Shown here one piece after another: positions 37,301-49,630 of a stretch of DNA of 64,000 nucleotides. How positions within the stretch are numbered: position 1 is the first letter of the stretch; every line of letters starts with the position of its first letter. This DNA comes from Hymenopus coronatus (lineage: Eukaryota > Arthropoda > Insecta > Mantodea > Hymenopodidae), in assembly GCA_030762935.1 (NCBI GenBank), contig CM060883.1, positions 98,220,001 to 98,284,000 of the forward strand. The letters run 5' to 3'. A model generated the notes under the pieces. The model was not told the DNA's origin. It did no database searches and worked only from the letters and a program-made list of their open reading frames with translations. The position numbers and the translations under genes were made by a program.

Positions 37301-37859
37301 TCTCTCTTTGCCAGTTATAGAAAAGTCATCCGAGGTCTTTAGAAGCTACTCCCACAAAATTCAACATAAACATTTAACGAGAGTAGTGCGTTTCTGTCTG
37401 CCAGTTATAGAAAAGTCATCCGAGGTCTTTAGAAGCTAATCCCACAAAATTCAACATAAACATTTAACGAGAGTAGTACGTTTCTGTCGGTCTCTTTGCC
37501 AGTTATAGAAAAGTCATCCGAGGTCTTTGGAAACTACTCCCACAAAAATCAACATAAACATTTGACGAGAGTAGTGCGTTTCTGTATGTCTCTTTGCCAG
37601 TTATAGAAAAGTCATCCGACGTCTTTAGAAGCTACTCCCACAAAATTCAACATACACATTTAACGAGAGTAGTACGTTTCTGTCTGCCAGTTATAGAAAA
37701 GTCATCCGAGGTCTTTAGAAGCTACTCCCACAAAATTCAACATAAACATTTAACGAGTGGTACGTTTCTGCCTGTCTCTTTGCCAGTTATAGAAAAGTCA
37801 TCCGAGGTCTTTAGAAGCTACTCCCACAAAATTCAACATAAACATTTAACGAGAGTAGT

Positions 37860-40800
37860 ACGTTTCTGTCTGTCTCTTTGCCAGTTATAGAAAAGTTATC
37901 CGAGGTTTTAGAAGCTACTCCCACAAAATTCAACATAAACATTTAACGAGAGTAGTACGTTTTTGTCTGTCTCTTTGTCAGTTATAGAAAAGTCATCCGA
38001 GGTCTTTAGAAGCTACTCCCACAAAATTCAACATAAACATTTAACGAGACTACTGCGCTTCTGTGTCTCTCTTTGCCAGTTATAGAAAAGTCATCCGAGG
38101 TCTTTAGAAGCTACTCCCACAAAATTCAACATAAACATTTAACGAGAGTAGTGCGTTTCTGTCTGCCAGTTATAGAAAAGTCATCCGAGGTCTTTAGAAG
38201 CTAATCCCACAAAATTCAACATAAACATTTAACGAGAGTAGTACGTTTCTGTCGGTCTCTTTGCCAGTTATAGAAAAGTCATCCGAGGTCTTTGGAAACT
38301 ACTCCCACAAAAATCAACATAAACATTTGACGAGAGTAGTGCGTTTCTGTATGTCTCTTTGCCAGTTATAGAAAAGTCATCCGACGTCTTTAGAAGCTAC
38401 TCCCACAAAATTCAACATACACATTTAACGAGAGTAGTACGTTTCTGTCTGCCAGTTCTAGAAAAGTCATCCGAGGTCTTTAGAAGCTACTCCCACAAAA
38501 TTCAACATAAACATTTAACGAGAGTAGTACGTTTCTGTCGGTCTCTTTGCCAGTTATAGAAAAGTCAGCCGAGGTCTTTGGAAACTACTCCCACAAAAAT
38601 CAACATAAACATTTGACGAGAGTAGTGCGTTTCTGTATGTCTCTTTGCCGGTTATAGAAAAGTCATCCGAGGTCTTTAGAAGCTACTCCCATAAAATTCA
38701 ACATAAACATTTAACGAGAGCAGTACTTTTTTGTGTGCCAGTTATAGAAAAGTCATCCGAGGTCTTTAGAAGCTACTCCCACAAAATTCAACATAAACAT
38801 TTAACGAGTGGTACGTTTCTGTCTGTCTCTTCGCCAGTTATAGAAAAGTCATCCGAGGTCTTTAGAAGCTACTCCCACAAAATTCAACATAAACATTTAA
38901 CGAGAGTAGTGCGTTTCTGTGTGCCAGTTATAGAAAAGTCATCCGAGGTCTTTAGAAGCTAATCCCACAAAATTCAACATAAACATTTAACGAGAGTAGT
39001 ACGTTGCTGTCGGTCTCTTTGCCAGTTATAGAAAAGTCATCCGAGGTCTTTGGAAACTACTCCCACAAAAATCAACATAACCATTTGACGAGAGTAGTGC
39101 GTTTCTGTATGTCTCTTTGCCAGTTATAGAAAAGTCATCCGACGTCTTTAGAAGCTACTCCCACAAAATTCAACATACACATTTAATGAGAGTAGTACGT
39201 TTCTGTCTGCCAGTTATAGAAAAGTCATCCGAGGTCTTTAGAAGCTACTCCCACAAAATTCAACATAAACATTTAGCGAGAGTAGTACGTTTCTGTCTGC
39301 CAGTTATAGAAAAGTCATCCGAGGTCTTTAGAAGCTACTCCCACAAAATTCAACATAAACATTTAACGAGAGTAGTACATTTCTGTCGGACCCTTTGCCG
39401 GTTATAGAAAAGTCATCCGAGGTCTTTAGAAGCTACTCCCATAAAATTCAACATAAACATTTAACGAGAGCAGTACTTTTCTGTGTGCCAGTTATAGAAA
39501 AGTCATCCGAGGTCTTTAGAAGCTACTCCCACAAAATTCAACATAAACATTTAACGAGTGGTACGTTTCTGTCTGTCTCTTTGCCAGTTATAGAAAAGTC
39601 ATCCGAGGTCTTTAGAAGCTACTCCCACAAAATTCAACATAAACATTTAACGAGAGTAGTAACTTTTTGTCTGTCTCTTTGTCAGTTATAGAAAAGTCAT
39701 CCGAGGTCTTTAGAAGCTACTCCCACAAAATTCAACATAAACATTTAACGAGACTACTGCGCTTCTGTGTCCCTCTTTGCCAGTTATAGAAAAGTCATCC
39801 GAGGTCTTTAGAAGCTACTCCCACAAAATTCAACATAAACATTTAACGAGAGTAGTGCGTTTCTGTCTGCCAGTTATAGAAAAGTCATCCGAGGTCTTTA
39901 GAAGCTAATCCCACAAAATTCAACATAAACATTTAACGAGAGTAGTACGTTTCTGTCGGTCTCTTTGCCAGTTATAGAAAAGTCATCCGAGGTCTTTAGA
40001 AGCTACTCCCACAAAATTCAACATAAACATTTAACGAGAGTAGTACGTTTCTGTCTGCCAGTTATAGAAAAGTCATCCGAGGTCTTTAGAAGCAACTCCC
40101 ACAAAATTCAACATAAACATTTAACGAGAGTAGTACGTTTCTGTCGGACCCTTTGCCGGTTATAGAAAAGTCATCCGAGGTCTTTAGAAGCTACTCCCAT
40201 AAAATTCAACATAAACATTTAACGAGAGCAGTACTTTTCTGTGTGCCAGTTATAGAAAAGTCATCCGAGGTCTTTAGAAGCTACTCCCACAAAATTCAAC
40301 ATAAACATTTAACGAGTGGTACGTTTCTGTCTGTCTCTTTGCCAGTTATAGAAAAGTCATCCGAGGTCTTTAGAAGCTACTCCCACAAAATTCAACATAA
40401 ACATTTAACGAGAGTAGTACGTTTCTGTCTGCCAGTTATAGAAAAGTCATCCGAGGTCTTTAGAAGCTACTCCCACAAAATTCAACATAAACATTTAACG
40501 AGAGTAGTACGTTTCTGTCGGACCCTTTGCCGGTTATAGAAAAGTCATCCGAGGTCTTTAGAAGCTACTCCCATAAAATTCAACATAAACATTTAACGAG
40601 AGCAGTACTTTTCTGTGTGCCAGTTATAGAAAAGTCATCCGAGGTCTTTAGAAGCTACTCCCACAAAATTCAACATAAACATTTAACGAGTGGTACGTTT
40701 ATGTCTGTCTCTTTGCCAGTTATAGAAAAGTCATCCGAGGTCTTTAGAAGCTACTCCCACAAAATTCAACATAAACATTTAACGAGAGTAGTAACTTTTT

Positions 40801-41460
40801 GTCTGTCTCATGGTCAGTTATAGAAAAGTCATCCGAGGTCTTTAGAAGCTACTCCCACAAAATTCAACATAAACATTTAACGAGAGTAGTACGTTTCTGT
40901 CGGTCTCTTTGCCAGTTATAGAAAAGTCAGCCGAGGTCTTTGGAAACTACTCCCACAAAAATCAACATAAACATTTGACGAGAGTAGTGCGTTTCTGTAT
41001 GTCTGTTTGCCGGTTACAGAAAAGTCATCCGAGGTCTTTAGAAGCTACTCCCATAAAATTCAACATAAACATTTAACGAGAGCAGTACTTTTCTGTGTGC
41101 CAGTTATAGAAAAGTCATCCGAGGTCTTTAGAAGCTACTCCCACAAAATTCAACATAAACATTTAACGAGAGTAGTAACTTTTTGTCTGTCTCTTTGTCA
41201 GTTATAGAAAAGTCATCCGAGGTCTTTAGAAGCTACTCCCACAAAATCAACATAAACATTTAACGAGAGTAGTACGTTTCTGTCTGTCTCTTTGCCAGTT
41301 ATAGAAAAGTCATCCGAGGTCTTTAGAAGCTACTCCCACAAAATTCAACATAAACATTTAACGAGAGTAGTGCGTTTCTGTGTGCCAGTTATAGAAAAGT
41401 CATCCGAGGTCTTTAGAAGCTAATCCCACAAAATTCAACATAAACATTTAACGAGAGTAG
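37860..41460 (+). repeat. Tandem 3.6-kb segmental duplication, first copy
   Basis: The segment from the AAGTTATCCGAGGTTTTAG unit onward repeats immediately downstream at an offset of 3602 bp, later 3604 bp. By eye the two copies differ at very few sites; examples are TTTAGCGAG (39274) against TTTAACGAG and an extra GA in the partner. It spans about 38 monomers and is one of the youngest-looking duplications in the array. Confidence 0.85.
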
Positions 41461-44400
41461 TACGTTTCTGTCTGTCTCTTTGCCAGTTATAGAAAAGTTA
41501 TCCGAGGTTTTAGAAGCTACTCCCACAAAATTCAACATAAACATTTAACGAGAGTAGTACGTTTTTGTCTGTCTCTTTGTCAGTTATAGAAAAGTCATCC
41601 GAGGTCTTTAGAAGCTACTCCCACAAAATTCAACATAAACATTTAACGAGACTACTGCGCTTCTGTGTCTCTCTTTGCCAGTTATAGAAAAGTCATCCGA
41701 GGTCTTTAGAAGCTACTCCCACAAAATTCAACATAAACATTTAACGAGAGTAGTGCGTTTCTGTCTGCCAGTTATAGAAAAGTCATCCGAGGTCTTTAGA
41801 AGCTAATCCCACAAAATTCAACATAAACATTTAACGAGAGTAGTACGTTTCTGTCGGTCTCTTTGCCAGTTATAGAAAAGTCATCCGAGGTCTTTGGAAA
41901 CTACTCCCACAAAAATCAACATAAACATTTGACGAGAGTAGTGCGTTTCTGTATGTCTCTTTGCCAGTTATAGAAAAGTCATCCGACGTCTTTAGAAGCT
42001 ACTCCCACAAAATTCAACATACACATTTAACGAGAGTAGTACGTTTCTGTCTGCCAGTTCTAGAAAAGTCATCCGAGGTCTTTAGAAGCTACTCCCACAA
42101 AATTCAACATAAACATTTAACGAGAGTAGTACGTTTCTGTCGGTCTCTTTGCCAGTTATAGAAAAGTCAGCCGAGGTCTTTGGAAACTACTCCCACAAAA
42201 ATCAACATAAACATTTGACGAGAGTAGTGCGTTTCTGTATGTCTCTTTGCCGGTTATAGAAAAGTCATCCGAGGTCTTTAGAAGCTACTCCCATAAAATT
42301 CAACATAAACATTTAACGAGAGCAGTACTTTTTTGTGTGCCAGTTATAGAAAAGTCATCCGAGGTCTTTAGAAGCTACTCCCACAAAATTCAACATAAAC
42401 ATTTAACGAGTGGTACGTTTCTGTCTGTCTCTTCGCCAGTTATAGAAAAGTCATCCGAGGTCTTTAGAAGCTACTCCCACAAAATTCAACATAAACATTT
42501 AACGAGAGTAGTGCGTTTCTGTGTGCCAGTTATAGAAAAGTCATCCGAGGTCTTTAGAAGCTAATCCCACAAAATTCAACATAAACATTTAACGAGAGTA
42601 GTACGTTGCTGTCGGTCTCTTTGCCAGTTATAGAAAAGTCATCCGAGGTCTTTGGAAACTACTCCCACAAAAATCAACATAACCATTTGACGAGAGTAGT
42701 GCGTTTCTGTATGTCTCTTTGCCAGTTATAGAAAAGTCATCCGACGTCTTTAGAAGCTACTCCCACAAAATTCAACATACACATTTAATGAGAGTAGTAC
42801 GTTTCTGTCTGCCAGTTATAGAAAAGTCATCCGAGGTCTTTAGAAGCTACTCCCACAAAATTCAACATAAACATTTAACGAGAGTAGTACGTTTCTGTCT
42901 GCCAGTTATAGAAAAGTCATCCGAGGTCTTTAGAAGCTACTCCCACAAAATTCAACATAAACATTTAACGAGAGAGTAGTACATTTCTGTCGGACCCTTT
43001 GCCGGTTATAGAAAAGTCATCCGAGGTCTTTAGAAGCTACTCCCATAAAATTCAACATAAACATTTAACGAGAGCAGTACTTTTCTGTGTGCCAGTTATA
43101 GAAAAGTCATCCGAGGTCTTTAGAAGCTACTCCCACAAAATTCAACATAAACATTTAACGAGTGGTACGTTTCTGTCTGTCTCTTTGCCAGTTATAGAAA
43201 AGTCATCCGAGGTCTTTAGAAGCTACTCCCACAAAATTCAACATAAACATTTAACGAGAGTAGTAACTTTTTGTCTGTCTCTTTGTCAGTTATAGAAAAG
43301 TCATCCGAGGTCTTTAGAAGCTACTCCCACAAAATTCAACATAAACATTTAACGAGACTACTGCGCTTCTGTGTCCCTCTTTGCCAGTTATAGAAAAGTC
43401 ATCCGAGGTCTTTAGAAGCTACTCCCACAAAATTCAACATAAACATTTAACGAGAGTAGTGCGTTTCTGTCTGCCAGTTATAGAAAAGTCATCCGAGGTC
43501 TTTAGAAGCTAATCCCACAAAATTCAACATAAACATTTAACGAGAGTAGTACGTTTCTGTCGGTCTCTTTGCCAGTTATAGAAAAGTCATCCGAGGTCTT
43601 TAGAAGCTACTCCCACAAAATTCAACATAAACATTTAACGAGAGTAGTACGTTTCTGTCTGCCAGTTATAGAAAAGTCATCCGAGGTCTTTAGAAGCAAC
43701 TCCCACAAAATTCAACATAAACATTTAACGAGAGTAGTACGTTTCTGTCGGACCCTTTGCCGGTTATAGAAAAGTCATCCGAGGTCTTTAGAAGCTACTC
43801 CCATAAAATTCAACATAAACATTTAACGAGAGCAGTACTTTTCTGTGTGCCAGTTATAGAAAAGTCATCCGAGGTCTTTAGAAGCTACTCCCACAAAATT
43901 CAACATAAACATTTAACGAGTGGTACGTTTCTGTCTGTCTCTTTGCCAGTTATAGAAAAGTCATCCGAGGTCTTTAGAAGCTACTCCCACAAAATTCAAC
44001 ATAAACATTTAACGAGAGTAGTACGTTTCTGTCTGCCAGTTATAGAAAAGTCATCCGAGGTCTTTAGAAGCTACTCCCACAAAATTCAACATAAACATTT
44101 AACGAGAGTAGTACGTTTCTGTCGGACCCTTTGCCGGTTATAGAAAAGTCATCCGAGGTCTTTAGAAGCTACTCCCATAAAATTCAACATAAACATTTAA
44201 CGAGAGCAGTACTTTTCTGTGTGCCAGTTATAGAAAAGTCATCCGAGGTCTTTAGAAGCTACTCCCACAAAATTCAACATAAACATTTAACGAGTGGTAC
44301 GTTTATGTCTGTCTCTTTGCCAGTTATAGAAAAGTCATCCGAGGTCTTTAGAAGCTACTCCCACAAAATTCAACATAAACATTTAACGAGAGTAGTAACT

Positions 44401-45066
44401 TTTTGTCTGTCTCATGGTCAGTTATAGAAAAGTCATCCGAGGTCTTTAGAAGCTACTCCCACAAAATTCAACATAAACATTTAACGAGAGTAGTACGTTT
44501 CTGTCGGTCTCTTTGCCAGTTATAGAAAAGTCAGCCGAGGTCTTTGGAAACTACTCCCACAAAAATCAACATAAACATTTGACGAGAGTAGTGCGTTTCT
44601 GTATGTCTGTTTGCCGGTTACAGAAAAGTCATCCGAGGTCTTTAGAAGCTACTCCCATAAAATTCAACATAAACATTTAACGAGAGCAGTACTTTTCTGT
44701 GTGCCAGTTATAGAAAAGTCATCCGAGGTCTTTAGAAGCTACTCCCACAAAATTCAACATAAACATTTAACGAGAGTAGTAACTTTTTGTCTGTCTCTTT
44801 GTCAGTTATAGAAAAGTCATCCGAGGTCTTTAGAAGCTACTCCCACAAAATCAACATAAACATTTAACGAGAGTAGTACGTTTCTGTCTGTCTCTTTGCC
44901 AGTTATAGAAAAGTCATCCGAGGTCTTTAGAAGCTACTCCCACAAAATTCAACATAAACATTTAAGGAGAGTAGTGCGTTTCTGTGTGCCAGTTATAGAA
45001 AAGTCATCCGAGGTCTTTAGAAGCTAATCCCACAAAATTCAACATAAACATTTAACGAGAGTAGTA
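41461..45066 (+). repeat. Tandem 3.6-kb segmental duplication, second copy
   Basis: This is collinear with the preceding 3.6 kb. It carries a private 2-bp insertion (ACGAGAGAGTAG near 42970) that changes the offset from 3602 to 3604, and TTTAAGGAG near 44964 where the first copy has TTTAACGAG. The match ends where this copy reads ACGTTGCTGTCGG and the first reads ACGTTTCTGTCTG. Confidence 0.85.
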
Positions 45067-45940
45067 CGTTGCTGTCGGTCTCTTTGCCAGTTATAGAAAA
45101 GTCATCCGAGGTCTTTGGAAACTACTCCCACAAAAATCAACATAACCATTTGACGAGAGTAGTGCGTTTCTGTATGTCTCTTTGCCAGTTATAGAAAAGT
45201 CATCCGATGTCTTTAGAAGCTACTCCCACAAAATTCAACATACACATTTAACGAGAGTAGTACGTTTCTGTCTGCCAGTTATAGAAAAGTCATCCGAGGT
45301 CTTTAGAAGCTACTCCCACAAAATTCAACATAAACATTTAACGAGAGTAGTACGTTTCTGTCTGCCAGTTATAGAAAAGTCATCCGAGGTCTTTAGAAGC
45401 TACTAACACAAAATTCAACATAAACATTTAACGAGAGTAGTACGTTTCTGTCAGACCCTTTGCCGGTTATAGAAAAGTCATCCGATGTCTTTAGAAGCTA
45501 CTCCCATAAAATTCAACATAAACATTTAACGAGAGCAGTACTTTTCTGTGTGCCAGTTATAGAAAAGTCATCCGAGGTCTATAGAAGCTACTCCCACAAA
45601 ATTCAACATAAACATTTAACGAGTGGTACGTTTCTGTCTGTCTCTTTGCCAGTTATAGAAAAGTCATCCGAGGTCTTTAGAAGCTACTCCCACAAAATTC
45701 AACATAAACATTTAACGAGACTACTGCGCTTCTGTGTCTCTCTTTGCCAGTTATAGAAAAGTCATCCGAGGTCTTTAGAAGCTACTCCCACAAAATTCAA
45801 CATAAACATTTAACGAGACTACTGCGCTTCTGTGTCTCTCTTTGCCAGTTATAGAAAAGTCATCCGAGGTCTTTAGAAGCTACTCCCACAAAATTCAACA
45901 TGAACATTTAACGAGAGTGGTACGTTTCTGTCTGTCTCTT

Positions 45941-48900
45941 TGCCAGTTATAGGAAAAACATCCGAGGTCTTTAGAAGCTACTCTCACTAAATTCAACATA
46001 AACATTTAACGAGAGTAGTGCGTTTCTGTCTGTCTCTTTGCCAGTTATAGAAAAGTCATCCGAGGTCTTTAGAAGCTACTCCCACAAAATTCAACATAAA
46101 CATTTAACGTGAGTAGTACGTTTCTGTCTGCCATTTATAGAAAAGTCATCCGAGGCCTTTAGAAGCTACTCTCACAAAATTCAACATAAGCTTTTAACGA
46201 GAATAGTACGTCTTTGTCTGCCAGTTATAGAAAAGTCATCCGAGGTCTTTAGAAGCTACTCCCACAAAATGCAACATAAACGTTTAACGAGAGTAGTACG
46301 TTTCTGTGTGCCAGCTATAGAAAAGTCATCCGAGGTCTTTAGAAGCTAATCCCACAAAATTCAACATAAACATTTAACGAGAGTAGTACGTTTCTGTCTG
46401 TCTCTTTGCCAGTTATAGAAAAGTCATCCGAGGTCTTTAGAAGCTACTCCCACAAAAGTCAACATAAACATTTAACGAGAGTAGTGCGTTTCTGTCTGCC
46501 TCTTTGCCACGTATAGAAATGTCATCCAAGGTCTTTAGAAGCTAATCCCACAAAATTCAACATAAACATTTAACGAGAGTAGTACGTTACTGTCTGTCTT
46601 TTTGCCAGTTATAGAAAAGTCATCCGAGGTCTTTAGAAGCTACTCCCACAAAATTACACATAAACATTTAACGAGAATAGTACGTTTCTGTCTGCCAGTT
46701 ATAGAAAAGTCATCCGAGGTCTTTAGAAGCTACTCCCACAAAATGCAACATAAACATTTAACGAGAGTAGTACGTTTCTGTCTGGCAGTTAAAGAAAAGT
46801 CATCCGAGGTCTTTAGCAGCTACTGCCACAAAATTCAACATAAACATTTAACGAGAGTAGTGCGTTTCTGTCTGCCAGTTATAAAAAAGTCATCCGAGGT
46901 CTTTAGCAGCTACTCCCACAAAATTCAACATAAACATTTAACGACAGTAGTACGTTTCTGTCGGTCTCTTTGCCAGTTATAGAAAAGTCATCCGAGGTCT
47001 TTGGAAGCTACTCCCATAAAATTCAACATAAACATTTAAACAGAGCAGTACGTTTCTGTCTGCCAGTTATAGAAAAGTCATCCGAGGTCTTAAGAAGCTA
47101 CTCCCACAAAATTCAACATAAACATTTAACGAGTGGTACGCTTCTGCCTGTCTCTTTGCCAGTTATAGAAAAGTCATCCGAGGTCTTTAGAAGCTACTCC
47201 CACAAAATTCAACATAAACATTTAACGAGAGTAGTACGTTTCTGTCTGTCTCTTTGTAGTTATAGAAAAGTTATCCGAGGTTTTAGAAGCTACTCCCACA
47301 AAATTCAACATAAACATTTAACGAGAGTAGTACGTTTTTGTCTGTCTCTTTGTCAGTTATAGAAAAGTCATCCGAGGTCTTTAGAAGCTACTCCCACAAA
47401 ATTCAACATAAACATTTAACGACAGTGGTACGTTTCTGTCTGTCTCTTTGCCAGTTATAGAAAAGTCATCCGAGGTCTTTGGAAGCTACTCCCACAAAAT
47501 TCAATATAAACATTTAACGAGACTACTGCGCTTCTGTGTCCCTCTTTGCCAGTTATAGAAAAGTCATCCGAGGTCTTTAGAAGCTACTCCCACAAAATTC
47601 AACATAAACATTTAACGAGAGTAGTGCGTTTCTGTCTGCCAGTTATAGAAAAGTCATCCGAGGTCTTTAGAAGCTAATCCCACAAAATTCAACATAAACA
47701 TTTAACGAGAGTAGTACGTTTCTGTCGGTCTCTTTGCCAGTTATAGAAAAGTCATCCGCGGTCTTTGGAAACTACTCCCACAAAAATCAACATAAACATA
47801 TGACGAGAGTAGTGCGTTTCTGTATGTCTCTTTGCCAGTTATAGAAAAGTCATCCGACGTCTTTAGAAGCTACTCCCACAAAATTCAACATACACATTTA
47901 ACGAGAGTAGTACGTTTCTGTCTGCCAGTTATAGAAAAGTCATCCGAGGTGTTTAGAAACTACTCCCACAAAATTCAACATAAACATTTAACGACAGTAG
48001 TACGTTTCTGTCTGTCTCTTTGCCAGTTGTAGAAAAGTCATCCGAGGTCTTTAGAAGCTACTCCCACGAAATTCAACATAAACATTTAACGAGAGTAGTA
48101 CGTTTCTGTCGGTCACTTTGCCGGTTATAGAAAAGTCATCCGAGGTCTTTAGAAGCTACTCCCATAAAATTCAACATAAACATTTAACGAGAGCAGTACG
48201 TTTCTGTCTGCCAGTTATAGAAAAGTCATCCGAGGTCCTTAGAAGCTACTCCCACAAAATTCAACATAAACATTTAACGAGAGTAGTAACTTTTTGTCTG
48301 TCTCTTTGTTAGTTATAGAAAAGTCATCCGAGGTCTTTAGAAGCTACTCTCACAAAATTCAACATAAACATTTAACGACAGTAGTACGTTTCTGTCTGTC
48401 TCTTTGCCAGTTATAGAAAAGTCATCCGAGGTCTTTAGAAGCTACTCCCACAAAATTCAACATACACATTTAACGAGAGTAGTGCGTTTCTGTCTGCCAG
48501 TTATAGAAAAGTCATCCGAGGTCTTTAGAAGCTACTCCCACAAAATTCAACATAAACATTTAACGAGAGTAGTAACTTTTTGTCTGTCTCTTTGTCAGTT
48601 ATAGAAAAGTCATCCGAGGTCTTTTGCAGCTACTCCCACAAAATTCAACATAAACATTTAACGAGAGTAGTGCGTTTCTGTCTGCCAGTTATAGAAAAGT
48701 CATCCGAGGTCTTTAGAAGCTACTCCCACAAAATTCAACATAAACATTTAACGAGTGGTACGTTTCTGTCGGTCTCTTTGCCAGTTATAGAAAAGTCATC
48801 CGAGGTCTTTAGAAGCTACTCCCACAAAATTCAACATAAACATTTAACGACAGTAGTACGTTTATGTCTGTCTCTTTGCCAGTTATAGAAAAGTCATCCG

Positions 48901-49630
48901 AGGTCTTTAGAAGCTACTCCCATAAAATTCAACATAAACATTTAAACAGAGCAGTACGTTTCTGTCTGCCAGTTATAGAAAAGTCATCCGAGGTCTTTAG
49001 AAGCTACACCCACAAAATTCAACAAAAACATTTAACGAGAGTAGTACGTTTCTGTCTGTCTCTTTGCCAGTTATAAAAAAGTCATCCGAGGTCTTTGGAA
49101 GCTACTCCCACAAAATTCAACATAAACATTTAACGAGACTACTGCGCATCTGTGTCTCTCTTTGCCAGTTATAGAAAAGTCATCCGAGGTCTTTAGAAGC
49201 TACTCTCACAAAATTCAACATAAACATTTAACGAGAGTAGTGCGTTTCTGTCTGTCTCTTTGCCAGTTATAGAAAAGTCATCCGAGGTCTTTAGAAGCTA
49301 CTCCCACAAAATTCAACATAAACATTTAACGTGAGTAGTACGTTTCTGTCTCCCAGTTATAGAAAAGTCATCCGAGGCCTTTAGAAGCTACTCTCACAAA
49401 ATTCAACATAAGCTTTTAACGAGAGTAGTACGTTTCTGTCTGCCAGTTATAGAAAAGTCATCCGAGGTCTTTAGAAGCTTCTCTCACAAAATTCAACATA
49501 AACATTTAACGTGAGTAGTACGTTTCTGTCTCCCAGTTATAGAAAAGTCATCCGAGGTCTTTAGAAGCTACTCCCACAAAATGCAACATAAACATTTAAC
49601 GAGAGTAGTACGTTTCTGTGTGCCAGCTAT
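45941..49630 (+). repeat. Higher-order block duplicated at +7.2 kb, containing a 1.9-kb tandem duplication
   Basis: A rare-variant series recurs 7180 bp downstream (46602 to 53782, 47832 to 55012, 48404 to 55584). It includes AACATCCGAGG with CTCTCACTAAATTC, AATAGTACGTCTTTG, CACAAAAGTCAAC, GCCACGTATAG, CTGGCAGTTAAAG and CAAAATTACAC. In addition 47745-49630 is repeated directly next to itself at 49631-51516 with an offset of 1886 bp, marked by CATCCGCGGTCTTTGG and ACATATGACGAG. The tandem pair is not present in the downstream 7.2-kb partner, so the 1.9-kb event is probably the younger one or was lost there. Confidence 0.75.
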
